From: Halocaridina rubra
Lineage: Eukaryota; Arthropoda; Malacostraca; Decapoda; Atyidae
NCBI GenBank assembly: GCA_037179515.1
Contig: JAXCGZ010020806.1
Coordinates: forward strand, 124,090 to 188,089
Reading direction: 5' to 3'
Length of the DNA stretch: 64,000 nucleotides
In this document: positions 25,907 through 38,716 of the stretch, piece after piece
Numbering within the stretch: the stretch's first letter is position 1
Layout of the letters: the number at the start of each line of letters is the position of its first letter
Program-made: the position numbers and the translations under genes
Notes under the pieces: generated by a model
Database searches by the model: none
What the model was told of the DNA's origin: nothing
What the model saw: the letters and a program-made list of their open reading frames with translations, nothing else

Positions 25907-26163
25907 TATTGGGTCCTTAGTCTGTTAATTTACTGCTAGGGTCCAATAATATATATTGTAAAAACTGAGGCTTTATTCTTGAAGGTGATATAAACAAAAC
26001 AAGACACTCATCATGGCATCACCAATAGGCGAATCAAGTATAATTACAAGAATGTAAAAACAAGAGAATTAAGCTCCATTTAATAGGAAATAAATACAAA
26101 TAAGAAAGCAATCAGAATAAATAATAAGAAACAATAATAAATAAATATACCTCAACTTTCACA
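25907..26163 (-). repeat. Gypsy 5' LTR
   Basis: 257 bp, matching 21425-21681 in length and order. On the minus strand it starts TGTGAAAGTTGAGG and ends GGACCCAATA. The primer-binding site immediately inside is not clear to me. Confidence 0.9.
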
Positions 26164-26168
26164 TCTAT

Positions 26169-27174
26169 ACTTTGATGGAAACACTGGGTGGTGTCATGTT
26201 GTATGGCCATTTTCCTCGTGATACTCAACATGAACCCAGTAATGTGCAAAGCCAAATTGTTATGCAAGTAGGAACACAGTTTTTGCCTGCCTCTACTCAA
26301 GAGTTGATTGAAGAGGCCCTAGAGCCAGTCAATAACTTGTTGATTGAAGAGGCCATAGTGCCTGTTAATAAGTTGTTGATTGAAAAGGCCATAGAGCCTG
26401 TTAATAATTGTTGATTGAAAAGGTCATAAAACCTGTTAATAATCTGTGGGAGCCAGAGAGTACTTGAGTAAATAAGCAAGAAGTGCATTACGAAGATAAA
26501 ATACACTTGGCAGTTTTACATATTCTGTTCCATGGAAGCCTATGCACACTCCTTTCCCACACAATTTTCAGAGAGCCTTTGGACAAATGAAGCCTCTAGT
26601 AGAACAGGTGGAGAAGATACTGGAAAATTTTCGTGTAAATAATATGTTGGATGCTTGCACCAGTGAAGAGATACAGTTTGATATGTACAATACTGCAAAT
26701 GTAGAGTGGGCAAAGGCTGGATTATCACTGCAAGCATGGAATTCCAACAACACAAGAATTCATCGAGTCCTGGATCAGTGTTTTTCTGAAGAATCTAGAT
26801 CTTCTAAAATATCAATCTTTAGTTTAATCTGGAATGTTAATACAGACAAGTTGTCTTGAAAGGTCTGAAGGCTAGAGAAGATGTGTTGACAAAACAGAAA
26901 CTTCTATCACTGGTGGGTATAGTTTTTGACCCCTTAGGTCTAATTTCACCCTTGCTAAGAAGAGGGAAAATTCTGATTCAGAGTCTGGTCTGAAAAGCTG
27001 TCATGGGAAGATCTGTTATCAAAAGTATACAAAGAGGAATCATCATATTATGAAAGATCTGAACATCAAGCTGCCCAAGAGATTGAAGAATTGTGGGCAC
27101 GCTGAATCACTGATGATAAATTGCAGTACTGATGGGGAGACCCCCCCTTTTTTCTTTAATGGAGGGGCCCAGGA
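26169..27174 (+). pseudogene. BEL-1 linker and truncated pol end
   Basis: BEL-1 resumes after the Gypsy. The linker has four units of a 12-residue repeat (EEALEPVNNLLI-like; 26169-26450). A stop at about 26412 interrupts the repeat. Next come RT scraps at 26542-26859 (HTPFPHNFQRAFGQMKPL, then FRVNNMLDACTSEE) and the Pao-type block VFDPLGLISPL. The RT core between the two scraps is missing, exactly as in BEL-2 and BEL-3. A purine tract GGAGGGGCCCAGGA (27161-27174) adjoins the 3' LTR. Confidence 0.8.
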
Positions 27175-28033
27175 TGTCTTGAATATATTTCAAGACAGTT
27201 TATTTCTACGTTCATTAGGTAAGTTTTGTTTTGCATTACAGTTTTGTTTATTGTAACGTAAGTGAATGTATGTATACTTTTGGATTTAGTATGTATACCT
27301 ACTCATTTATATTAAGTATACACATATATTCATATGTATAAGGTATAGTTCATTCTTTGGACGATTTGTAGCAGAAAGGGAAATCAGATACAACAAAGTT
27401 TAACCACAAATATGTTACCTCCTCGGGATTTCCTTCGGTTGTATGAACAAAGAACCTCTATGTGTAAGTGTTTTCTCTCCCCTTTTCTTGTCTATATAGG
27501 AGAAACCTTAGCCCTTGTACCAGGGACCCCTACAAATAAGGGGTGCTTGGTGAGATTCAAAATATGGGCAGTTGATCTCGTGAGATGTTACGAGACATTC
27601 GTGTTTATGATGTGATTTTAATGCGTGAAAGCAGTCGTAATTAATATTTATGAACTACATTTGCTAGGGTGATCATTGATGGTGCATATGCATCTAATAA
27701 TGAGTATTCTGTTGTACTCGTGAGATGGTACGAGACACTCAAGTTTACCATGATTATTGACGGTGCATATACGTTTAATAATGAGTATTTGGTTGGCCTC
27801 GTGAGATGCTATGAGACACTCAAGTAGAAGAACGTGGTAGAGATCCGTGGATCAGAAGATATTCGAGTTTGACTCGGAGTCCCGTGATTGCTGACGACAT
27901 CTGTGTTTTCCGGATAGATGAGTACAGATTTAACTTATTTCTAAAAAAGTTTATAACTAAGTGTGAGGAACAGAATTTCCGAAATAAGGGGTTATAAGAT
28001 CGAAGGGTAATAACACATTGGAAAATCTCCACA
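27175..28033 (+). repeat. BEL-1 3' LTR, internally deleted
   Basis: Begins TGTCTTGAATAT and ends AAAATCTCCACA. At 859 bp it is about 240 bp shorter than the 5' LTR, because GAGGAACAGAAT is joined directly to TTCCGAAATAAGG near 27977. That removes most of the segment running from TGAGCTCATTTA to CAGGA in the other copies. Confidence 0.9.
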
Positions 28034-31000
28034 CTAGGAATGAATGCATTGTGTTTGAATACCACTTTGTTCATTTAACAGTTTCCTCCAACCTCACTTT
28101 TGCCTTCGATTTTGCATTTAATTCAATCCTGATCTAATTTGAGAATAACAATAATCAAATAAGCACATTACCATATGTGAAAACATAAGTCATATTTAAC
28201 CCAACCAGGACTCAAATCTAGGACTCATAATTACTGTGCCAAGGCACTACCAACTACACCCCTGAAGGTCTTAAAAGGGAAACAAACCTTACAGCGTTTA
28301 TGTCCTCTACTAGGAGTGAACGCATTCTATCTGAATGCACTATTTTTATATTGCAGTTTCCCTCAACCACACTAATGGCTTCGTTTTTCCATTCAATACA
28401 AATCCCACTCTCATTTGGGAACAACAATAATAAAATAAGCACATTACCCTTTGTGAAAACATGAATCATTTTTACCCCTACTGGGACTCGAACCAAGGAG
28501 ATATAATTACTGTTCCAAGGCTCTACCAACTACACCACAGAAGGTCTTAAAAGGGAAATAAACCTTTCAGCTTTTATCTGCTATACTAGGAATGAACGTA
28601 TTCTATCTGAATGCCACTCTGTTCATATTGCAAGATCACTTATGACTTCAGTATCGCATTTAATGCAACTCCCAAGCTCATTTGGGACCAACAGTAATCA
28701 GATATTCACATTACCATGTGTGAAAACATGCCTCATTTTTACCTCGACTGGGACTCGAGCCTAGGACACATAATTACTACGCCAAGGCAAAACCAAGAAC
28801 ACCACGGATGGTCTTAAAGTGGAAACAAACCTTACAGGTTTTATCTGCCATACTAGGAATGAATGCATTCTATCTGAATGCTAAGCTGTTCATATTATAG
28901 TTTCCCCCAGCCTCACTCGTGGCTTCATTTTCGCATTTAATTCAACTCCCAATCTCATTTGGGACCAACAATAATCAAATAAGCACATCACCATATGTGA
29001 AAATATGAATCATATTTACCCCGACTGGGACTCGAACCTAGGACACATAATTACTGTGCCAAGGTCCTACCAACAACACCGCAGAAGGTCTTAAAAGGGA
29101 AACAGACCTTACAGCTTAAATCTGCTATACTAGGAATGAATGCATTCTATCTGAATGCCACTCTGTTCATATTACAGTTACCCCCAACATCACTCGTGGC
29201 TTTGATTTTGCATTTAATTCAAGTCCCAATCGCATTTGGGAGCAACAGTAATCAAATAAGCACATTACCATATATGAAAACATGAATCATTTTTTGCTCA
29301 ACCTTGACTCGAACCTAGAACACATAATTGCTGTTGTAAGGCACTACCAACTGCACCACAGAAGGTCTTGAGAGGGAAATAAACCTTACAGCTTTTATCT
29401 GCTATACTAGGAATGAATACATTCTATCTGAATGTCACTCTATTTATATTACAATATCCCTCAACCTCACTTATGGCTTGGTTTTTGCATTTAATTCAAC
29501 TTCCAATCTCATTTGGGACCAACAATAATCAAATAAGCACATTACGATATATAAAAACATTAATTATTTTTACTCCCAAGTGGGACTCGAGCCTAGGATA
29601 CATCATTACTCTGCCAATGCGCTACCAACTTCACTACTGAAGATAATAAAAGGGAAACATATCTTACAGCTTTTATCTGCTATACTAGGAATGAACGTAT
29701 TCTATCTGTATGCCACTCTGTTCATATTACTTTTCCCCAACCTCACTTGTGGTTTCGTTTTCGCATTTAATTCCACTCTCAATCTCATTTTAGAGCAACA
29801 ATAATCAAATAAGCACATTATCAAATTTGAAAACATGAATCATTTTTACCCCGACTGGGACTCAAACCTAGGACACATAATTACTGTGCAAAGGCACTAC
29901 CAACTACACCACAGAAGGTCTTAAAAGGGAGACATACAATACAGCTTTTATGTGCCATACTAGGAATGAACGCATGCTATCTGAATGCCTCTCTGTTTTT
30001 ATTACAGTTTTCCCCAACCTCACGCGTGGCTTCGTTTTTGCAATTAATTCAACTCCCAATCTCATTTGGGACCAACAATTATCAAATAAGCACATTACAT
30101 ATATATGAACACATGAATCATTTTTACCTCGATCGGGACTCGAAAATAGAACACATAATTTCTGTGCCAAGGGGCTACCAACTGCATCACAGAAGCTCTC
30201 AAAAGGGAAACAAACTTTACTGCTTTTATCTGCTATAATAGGAATGAAGACATTCTATTTGTTTGCCACTCTTTTTATTTAACAGATTCCCCCAACCTCA
30301 CTCTTGGCTTTGTTATCACATTTATTTCAACTCCCAATCTCATTTGGGACCGACAATAATAAAAATTCACATTACCATATGTGAAAACATGAATCATTTT
30401 CACCACATCCGGGAATCAAACCTAGGACACATAATTACTGTGCCAAGACGCTACCAACTACATGACAGAAGGTCTTAGAAGGGAAACAAACCTTACAACT
30501 TTTATATACGGATTTTATATGAATGACGCTGTTCATATTACAGTTTCCCTCAACCTCTGTCGTGGCTTGGTTTTCGAATTTAATTCAACTCCCAATCTCA
30601 TTGGGACCAACAATAGTCAAATAAGCACAGTTCCATATGTGAAAACATGAATAATCTTTCTTCGACCGGGACTCGAACCTAGGACACATAATTACTGTGC
30701 CAAGATACTGCCCCCCACACCACAGGTCTTAAAAGGAAAACATACTTTACGGCTTTCATCTGCTCTACCATGAATGTACACATTCTATATGAATGACACT
30801 CTGTTCATATTACAGTTTCCCCTAACCTCACTCATGGCTTTGTTTTTGCATTTAATTCAACTCCAAATCGCATTTGGGACCAATAATAATCTAATAAGCA
30901 CGTTACCATATGTGAAAACATGAATAATTTTTTCAAGAGTGGGACTCGAACCTTGGGTATGTAATAACTGTTCCAAGGCTCTACCAACTACACCTCAGAA

Positions 31001-34000
31001 GGCCTTAAAAGGGAAAGAAACCTTACAATTTTTATATGCTATATTAGTAATAAACGTAATCCATCTGAATGCTACTCTGTTAATATTACAGAGTCCCCCA
31101 ACCTCACTCATGGCTTCGTTTTTGCAATGAATGCAACTCTCAATATCATTTGGGGCCAACACTAATCAGACCAGCACATTACCATATGTGAAAATATGCA
31201 GCATTTTTACCCCGACCGGAACTCAAACCTAGGACATATAATTACTGTGCCAAGGCAATATCAACTACAACATAGAAGGTCTTAAAAGGAAACAAACCTT
31301 TCAACTTTTATATGCTATACTAGGAATGAACGAATTCTGTCTGATTGCCACTTTGTTCATATTACAGTTTCCCCCAACCTCACTCGTGGCTTGGTTTTTG
31401 AATTTAATTCAACTCTGAATCTCATTTTGGGCCAACAATAATCAAGTAAGCACATTACCTTATGTGGAAACATGAATCATTTTTACTTCAACCAGGAATC
31501 GAAACTTGGACGCATAATTACTTTGCCAAGGTGCTACCAACTACACCACAAAAGGTTTTAATAGTGAAACAAACATTATAGGTTTTATCTGCTATACTAG
31601 GAATGAATGCATTCTATCTGAATGCCACTCAGTTCATATTACATTTTCCTTCAACCTCACTCGTGGGTTTGTTTTTGCATTTAATTCAACTCCCAATCTT
31701 ATTTGGGACCAACAATAATTAAAAAAGTACATTACCGTATGTGAAAACATGAAGCATTTTTACCTCAATCAGGAGTCGATCTTAGGACACATAATTACTG
31801 TCCCAAGGTGCTACTAACTACACCACAGAAGGTCTTAAAAAGGGAAACAAACCTTACAGCTTTTATCTGCTATACTAAGAATGAACGCATTCTATCTGAA
31901 TGCCACTCCGTTCATATTACAGTTTACCCCGACCTCACTCGTGGCTTCGCTTTTGCATTTAATTCAAGTCCCAATCTCACTTGGGACCAATATTAATAAA
32001 ATAAACACATTTACATCTGTGAAAAATGAATCATTTTTACCCTGAGTGGGACTCGAACCTAGGACATAATGACGATGCCAAGGCGCTACCAACTACACCA
32101 CAGAAGGAAACCTTACAGCTTTTATCTGCTATATTAGGAATGAACGCATTCCATCTGTATGCCACTCTGTTAATATTAATTTAGCTCAACCTCACGAGTG
32201 GTTTCGTTTTCGCATTTAATTCTACTCCCAATCTCAATTGGGACCAACAATAATCAAATAAGCACATTACCATAGGTGAAAACATGAATCATTTTAGCCC
32301 TGAGAGGGACTCGAACCTAGGACATATAATTACTGTACCAAGGCACTACCAACTACACCACAGAAGGTCTTAAAAGGGAAACATACATTACAGCTATTAT
32401 CTGCTATACTTGGAATGAACGCATTCTATATGAATGCCTCTCTGTTCATATTACAGTTTCCCCAAACCTAACACGTGGCTTCGTTTATGCATTTAAGTCA
32501 ACACCCAAGCTCATTTGGGACCAACAATAATTAAATAAGCACATTACCATACATGAAAATATGAATAATTTTTACCTCAAACGGGACTCATACCTAGAAC
32601 ACATAATTACTATGCCAAGGGGCTACCAACTACACCACAGTAGCCCTTAAAAGGGAAACAAACCTTACAGCTTTTATCTGCTATGCTAGGGATGAACACA
32701 TTCTATCTGTATGTCATTCTATTCTTATAACAGTTTCCCCCAACCTCACTCATGGTTTCGTTATCACATTTAATTCAACTCTCAATCTCACGTGAGACCA
32801 ACAATAATAAAAAAAAATCTCATTACCACATGTGAAAACATGAATAATTTTCACTACATCTGGGAATCGAACGTAGGACACATAGTTACTGTGCTAAGGT
32901 GCTACCAACTACAAAACAGAAGGTCTTTGACGGGAAACAAACCATGCAACTTTTATATTCTATACTAGGAATGTATGCATTCTATATGAATGACACTCTG
33001 TTCATATTACAGTTTCCCCTAACCTCACTCGTGGATTTGTTTTCGAATTTAATTCAACTCCCAATCTCATTTGGAACCAACAATAATCTAATAAGCACAA
33101 TACCATATGTGAAAAAATTAATGCTTTTTTTCCGACCAGGAGTCGAACCTAGGACACATAAGACACATAATTACTGTGCCAAGATGCTACCACCCACACC
33201 ACAGAAGGTCTTAAAAGGATAACATACATTACAGCTTTTATCTGATATACTACATATGAATGCATTCTATCTGAATGCCAATCTGTTCATATTACAGTTT
33301 CTCCTAAACTCACTCGTGGCATCGTTTTTGCATTTAATACAACTCCCAGTCTCTTTTGGGACCAAGAATAATCAAATAAGCACATTACAGTATGTGAAAA
33401 CATGAATAATTTTTACGAGAGTGGGACTCAAACCTAGGATACATAATAACTTTTCCAAGGTTCAGAGGGTCTTAAAAGGGAAAGAAACCTTACAATTTTT
33501 ATCTGCTATACCAGGAATGAACGTATTCTATCTGAATCCCACTCTGTTCATATTACTCATGGCTTTGTTTTCGCATTTAATTCAACTCCCAATATCATTT
33601 GGGACCAACAATAATCAGACAAGCACATTACCATATGTAAAAACATGCATCATTTTTACCCCAACTGGAACTCAAAACTAGGACATATAATTACTGTGCC
33701 AAGGCACTATCAACTACAACACAGAAGGTCTTAAAAAGGAAACAAACCTTACAACTCTTATATGCTACGCTAGTAATGAACAAATTCTATCTGACTGCCA
33801 TTCTGCTCATGTTACAGTTTCCCCCAACCTCACCCATGGCTTGGTTTTTGAATTTAATTCAACTCTGAATCTCATTTTGGGCCAACAATAATCAAATAAG
33901 TACATTACCTTATGTGAAAACATGAATAATTTTTACCTCGATAGGGAATCGAACCTTGAACAAATAATTACTCTGCCAAGGTGCTACCAACTACACCACA

Positions 34001-34790
34001 GAAGGTTTGCAAAGTGAAAAAAACCTTACAGCTTTTATCTTCTATACTAGGAATGAATGCATTCTATCTGAATGCCTCACTCGTGGGTTTGTTTTCGCAT
34101 TTAATTCAACTCAAAATCTCATTTGGGCCCAATAATATTCAAATAAGCACATTACCATATATGAAAGCATGAATCATTTTAACAAGAGAGGGACTCGAAC
34201 CTAGGACACATAATATCTGTTCCAAGGCTCTACCAACTATACCACAGAATGTCTTTAAAGGGGAAACAAACCTTACAGCTTTTATCTGCTATAATAGGAA
34301 TGAACACATTCTGTCTGAATGCCATTCTGTTCATATTACAGTTTCCCCCAACCTCACTCGTGGCTTCGTTTTCACATTTAATTCAAGTACCAATCTAATT
34401 TGGGACCAGCATTAATCAAATAAGTACATTTCAATCTGTGAAAAAAATAATAATCTCAACCCCGAGTGGGACTTGAACCTAGGACATAATTACTGTGCCA
34501 AGGTACTACCGACTACACCACAGAAGGTTTTAAAAGGGAAACAGACCTTACAGCTTTTATCTGCTATATTAGAAATGAACGCATTCTATCTGAATGCCAC
34601 TCTGTTCATATTAATTTAGCCCAACCTCACTTGTGGCTTCATTTTCGCATTTAATTCAACTCCCAATCTCATTTGGGCGGCCAAGACTCGAACCTAGGAC
34701 ACATAATTACTGTGCCAAGGTGCTACCAACTACACATCAGAAGGTCTTAGAAGAGAAGCAAACCTTATAGGTTTTATCTGCTATACTAGG
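28034..34790 (-). repeat. 277-bp tRNA-like satellite, block 2 (about 24 monomers)
   Basis: The main satellite block, bounded on both sides by CTAGG next to BEL LTRs. The period is 277-278 bp (landmarks at 28863, 29141, 29418). Many monomers keep a consensus B-box (GGACTCGAACC on the plus strand, e.g. near 29030, 30673, 32050, 32309, 34192) and an A-box (CCAACTACACCA on plus). The final monomer has a deletion at about 34678, joining ATTTGGG to CGGCCAAGACTCG. No genuine coding sequence; the short NATLFILQFP-type frames recur because the monomer recurs. Confidence 0.92.
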
Positions 34791-35892
34791 TGTCTTGAAT
34801 ATATTTCAAGACAGTTTATTTCTACGTTCATTATATAAATGTTGTTTTGCATGGCAGTTTTGCTTATTGTAATGTAAGTGCATGTATTTATAATTTTTTA
34901 CTTATTATGTATACCTACTTATTTATATTAAGTATGCATGTGTATTCGTATGTATAATGTATAGTTCATTCTTTGGACTATTCATAGCAGAGAGGGAAAT
35001 CTGATGCGACAAAGTTTAACCACAAATATGTCACCCCCTAGGGTTTTCCCTCGCTTGTATGAACAAAGAATCTTTATGTGTAAGTCTTTTCTCTCCCTTT
35101 TTCCAGCTTATATAGAGGAAATCTTAGCCCTAGTACCAGGGACCCTTACAAATAAGGGGTGTTTGGTGAGATTAAAAAGAAATGGGCAGTGGATCTCGCG
35201 AGATGCTACGAGACACTTATTTTTGTGACGTGATTTTAAAGCGTGAAAACAGTTGTAATTAATATTTATGAAATACATTTGCTACCGCAATCATTGATGG
35301 TGCATATGCGTTTAATAATGAGTAAACTGTTGTACTCGTGAGATCCTATGAGACACTCAAGTTTACAGTGATTATGGACTGTGCATATACGTTTAATAAT
35401 GAGAGATTAGTTGTCCTCTTGAGATGCTATGAGACTCTCAAGTAGAAGAACGTGGTAGAGATCCGTTGATCAAAAGATATTAGAGTTAGATTCGGAATCC
35501 TGTGATTGCTGACAACATCTGAGTTTTCCGGATAGATAAGTACAGATTTAGCTTATTTCTAACAATGTTTATAACTACGTGTGAGGAACAGAATGAGCTC
35601 ATTTAATAGAACACTCGTAGATAAAATATATGTTGGAAAATTTATTATTCCGTATGAGGAAGTTTTGATTTAAGGTGAGGAGAGTTTATTTAATAATTCA
35701 CATATCAGCAGTTCACAAACCTCCTTATATAAGATTTGCATGTTTGCCTATGCATGTAATATTAATTAAATTTTATTGGTAGAGGACTTAATTTCGAGGT
35801 CGTTTTTAGGCCTCTATCGAAGCCGTGGCAGGATTTTAGAATTTAGGGGGTTATGAGATCGAAGGGTAATAACACATAGGGAATTCTCCACA
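34791..35892 (+). repeat. BEL-2 5' LTR
   Basis: About 1102 bp, TGTCTTG...CTCCACA. The first 23 bp form an inverted repeat (TGTCTTGAA and TTCAAGACA around a short AT core). It contains diverged 81-bp repeat units with GAGATGCTACGAGACACT-type cores and a TATA-like box near 35109. GCTTTTGGGCCTTCGAGCC follows at 35893, the candidate primer-binding region. Confidence 0.9.
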
Positions 35893-36656
35893 GCTTTTGG
35901 GCCTTCGAGCCGGATGAGAATGGTTGTGGTAATGGTGAATATAGTGATATTAGATAAACTCTCGCCTTGTAAGAAGTCAGTGTAAAATTCTACGGTTAAA
36001 GCGGTCCATATTTCAGCGGGGAAGAATGCATTGCATGTATTTGCGAGAATATTGCGTATATAACTTTGAAATTTAAGTGGTTGTTGAAATAAATAAGAGT
36101 ATCCTTTACCCGAGTGGATGAAGTGTTTCTTCCATTAAGTAAATTTGAAATTAATACTTATTTTTGGCTTTGTGAACAGTGGTTATTAATTTGGGATTTG
36201 TGTGCTTACATATTTCCCATTTAACGATGTCTAGAATTTCGCATTGATTACTTTGTTTACGTAAATAAACAGAAGGTAGTGACCCACCTTCTGCTAGGTG
36301 CACAGTGTCGCTATTCAATGAACAGTGTGTTTTACATTACATTTTCCATTGATTGTTGATGACTTAGCAGTGTCGTTTAGTCGATGAATATTTTGTTTTA
36401 CACTTTATGGATTGGCATCATAATTGACGAAAATTAATAACTGTGTGTTATTATCTCGAAATCTTGGAAGATTGTTCTTTGATATTCTTTACAGAGTGAA
36501 TGTTTGTTGCATTGTGGATGTATAAAGAAGATTGTGGATTCTTTGAAAGCATAATTACATCAACTATTTGTTTGTTGTTTTTTTATGTTCTATTTGCTTT
36601 CTCAATCTGTCGCTTAAACCTGAGGCAATACAACATCGAGAATTGGCTTAACGTGA
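35893..36656 (+). other. BEL-2 leader (primer-binding region and 5' UTR)
   Basis: Starts with GGGCCTTCGAGCCGGATGAG, conserved in all three BEL copies and likely to hold the primer-binding site; the tRNA used was not identified. The rest is AT-rich leader shared with BEL-3. The expected gag start (ATGTCGGTTAAACCTGAG in BEL-3 at 50078) is CTGTCGCTTAAACCTGAG here near 36608, so the initiator codon is lost. Confidence 0.65.
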
Positions 36657-37391
36657 TTGTGTTCATGTCAACCGGAACTTGCTAAAGATGATGAGGAACT
36701 TGTTCCTTATTTAGAAAAATGTCATCATACGCTAACAGGAAGATATGGAAGATATGATAGGAAATATGAAGAATATGTCGAGGATAAGCCCCTTAAAACT
36801 GATTCTGAAGAGGAAGATATAGATCATGACAATCTAGCTAAAACAGTAAATTATGTTAGCTTAGCTGTCCTAGAACGGATTCGTAAGTTAGGAACTATGA
36901 AGAGTACTAGAGCTCCTAGTTCCGAAAGTTCAAGCCTCCCTAGTGGACAATCCACACCTAGATTTCCTGAAGTAAAAATACCACAGTTCTCTGGAAACTA
37001 TGACAAATGGAACGAGTTTTGGGATACGTTTGATAGTTTAGTACATGGTACTTATATGCCAACTATGACAAAGTTTACCATCTTGAGAAATGCCCCTAAA
37101 GGAGATGCCAACTACATCATAAAGGGATATCCTGTTACTAGTGATAGTTATGATGAATGCATTCAACAGCTACAAGCTGTTCATGCCAACAAGGACAAGA
37201 TTTTACGAAATTTAATGAGGAAATTGGTAAAAATATCAGCTACCTCTTCTAATTATTCATCACTTTTTAAGTTCAAGCAGGAAGTAGGAGCCATTACTCG
37301 AAGTCTGAAAAATTATGTAGACATCAAGAACACTGATTGGGTATTTTCAGAACTCGTGATGAAGAAATTGCCAGAGAATGTGGAGAACTAG
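36657..37391 (+). pseudogene. BEL-2 gag (DUF1759-type)
   Basis: A 244-residue open stretch. The N-terminal part includes QPELAKDDEELVPYLEKCHH. The DUF1759 core starts FPEVKIPQFSGNYDKWNEFW and continues KFTILRNAPKGDANYIIKGY and FKFKQEVGAITRSLKNYVD. It stops at VENxVSMN, where a Trp codon has become TAG (37389-37391). The normal initiator further upstream is destroyed, so the frame start is artificial. In the family this domain forms the capsid-like part of the polyprotein. Confidence 0.82.
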
Positions 37392-37484
37392 GTTAGCATG
37401 AATGTAACACAAAATATCCTACATTTGGAACCCTCTTGAAGGAACTGGGAAAATATATATATAATATAGAAGGCAACAACACTA

Positions 37485-37670
37485 ATTGTTCCGGTTTTAC
37501 GTCACGGACTCCCTTTTCTACCAGGGGCTAGGATGGTTACCTTCTTGCGAAGGACTTGTTTTGGCAGATATAATTGTTACCCTAAATGCATGCCCTTGCT
37601 AACCTCAGACCGTGACGGAGCGCGAACCCTCGACCTGACGCCTCAGTGTCGCGGACGCTACCGATAACAC
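37485..37670 (-). mobile_element. tRNA-derived SINE-like insertion in BEL-2
   Basis: About 186 bp absent from BEL-3 at the same point (BEL-3 has CACTAAAGATAACACAATGG). On the minus strand the insert starts with a tRNA-like head: TATCGGTAGCGTCC as A-box region and AGGGTTCGCGC as B-box at 37619-37629, about 35 bp apart. A roughly 110-bp body with no poly(A) tail follows and ends near ATTAGTG. It is unlike the satellite head and unlike the SINEs at 49192 and 56251, so it is a third tRNA-like family in the window. Confidence 0.6.
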
Positions 37671-37684
37671 AAAAGGAGAGATCC

Positions 37685-37980
37685 AAGGTTCCCAGAGAGA
37701 TAAGACTCAGTCCTATAAAAAGAGTGTAGGTAGTTATGGTGTTGTTGCAAAAAGAGAAAATAGTAAAAGAGAATGTATATTCTATGGTTGGCAAGGCCAT
37801 AAGTCTGAGAAGTGTAATAAAGTAGTAAGCATAAATGAACTCAGAGACAAATTGAGAGATAGTAACAAATGTCTGAGATGTACTCAGTCAGGGCATTATG
37901 CAAATAAATGTTGCACTCAGTTAAACTGTAATAAGTGTAAGAAAAATGGTCGTCATGCAGTTTTGTGGTATGAACAAGAA
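37685..37980 (+). pseudogene. BEL-2 zinc-knuckle region, two knuckles damaged
   Basis: Three CCHC knuckles lie in a row. The first reads CIFYGWQGHKSEKC, with the second Cys changed to Tyr. The second reads CLRCTQSGHYANKC and is intact (CX2CX4HX4C). The third reads CNKCKKNGRHAVLW, with the last Cys changed to Trp. The region would bind nucleic acid in an intact Gag. It follows the SINE-like insertion and leads into the protease. Confidence 0.75.
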
Positions 37981-38716
37981 GTCGAAGTTTCATAGGTTTG
38001 AAAAAGCTACATTTCTGAATGAACAGTCAGGAAATGGTTCAAATTTAGATGAGTTAAGCAATGAGCAAGAACACTTTGACTCAGAAAAGGACAAGAAACA
38101 TGTTGGTGTGATGACTATGAATGCAGTACAAAGGCAAAAGGTGAAGCCGAGTTTACCTTCATGTGCTCTGCCTACTGCAAGTGGAAAAGTAAGCAGTTCA
38201 AAGGGAAATCTTTGGGTAAACACTAGGTTATTCTTTGATACAGGTTACCAGTATTCCTTTATAACTAGGGAATTAGCTGAAAGGCTTAAATTAAGCCCAG
38301 TAGATGAAATGTCTCTTGGTATTGATGCATTTCGTTCTGAAACGAGGAAAGGAAGTTTTCCTGTTATAAATGTAGTTATTAAATTGGGGAACAGAAGAGC
38401 CAGAGTTAAATTACTCGTACTTGATGATATGGTAATTAGTATCCACACTCCCGAAATAGCAAAAGTTGCAAATGTGTTAAAGTCTAATGGTCACAAGTTG
38501 GCTGCTGAAGATGTTAATAGTGATGTACTGGAGAACATTGCCATTGTTACTGGTGCATTGCAATTTAGTCATATTGTTAGTGGTAGTAACACTTGGGATG
38601 TCTATACTATGATGGAAACACCTGGTGGTGTCATGTTGTATGGCCATATTCCTCATGATACTCAACATGAACCCAGTAATGTGCAGCTCAAAGGGAAATC
38701 TTTGGGTAAACACTAG
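37946..38716 (+). pseudogene. BEL-2 protease domain, first copy
   Basis: A DUF1758-type protease with RLFFDTGYQYSFITRELAER (DTG active site) and VVIKLGNRRARVKLLVLDDM. After YGHIPHDTQHEPSNVQ it runs into LKGKSLGKH and stops, because the 490-bp duplication brings back upstream sequence in a different frame. It overlaps the second copy, open at 38625-39722. Confidence 0.82.

Larger units (their letters stand above)
21425..26163 (-). mobile_element. Gypsy-type LTR retrotransposon nested in BEL-1
   Basis: Two 257-bp LTRs (21425-21681 and 25907-26163) bracket gag, protease, RT, RNase H and integrase remnants on the minus strand. The target duplication is TCTAT (21420-21424 and 26164-26168), splitting BEL GATGTCTATACT. 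A polypurine tract GGGAAAAAGAA (minus strand, about 21682-21692) directly precedes the 3' LTR starting TGTGAGAG. The order protease-RT-RNase H-integrase defines Gypsy. It is probably of a mag-like lineage given its zinc-knuckle gag, though that is a guess. Confidence 0.93.
15534..28033 (+). mobile_element. BEL/Pao retrotransposon BEL-1, with two nested elements
   Basis: A BEL/Pao element of about 4.6 kb of its own sequence, stretched to 12.5 kb by LINE copy C (17382-20509) and a Gypsy element (21425-26163). The 5' LTR is 15534-16632 and the 3' LTR 27175-28033. Both outer ends abut CTAGG (15529-15533 and 28034-28038), a 5-bp target duplication typical of BEL/Pao. It sits inside the tRNA-like satellite. 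The gag start and leader are lost, and pol is internally deleted as in BEL-2 and BEL-3, so it is a dead, non-autonomous copy. Confidence 0.9.

Noticed and set aside
28254..34172. Many short plus-strand frames with similar peptides (NATLFILQFPPTSLVASFSH type)
   Set aside because: They recur every 277 bp because the satellite monomer recurs, and stops and frameshifts are random between monomers, so they are not a gene family.
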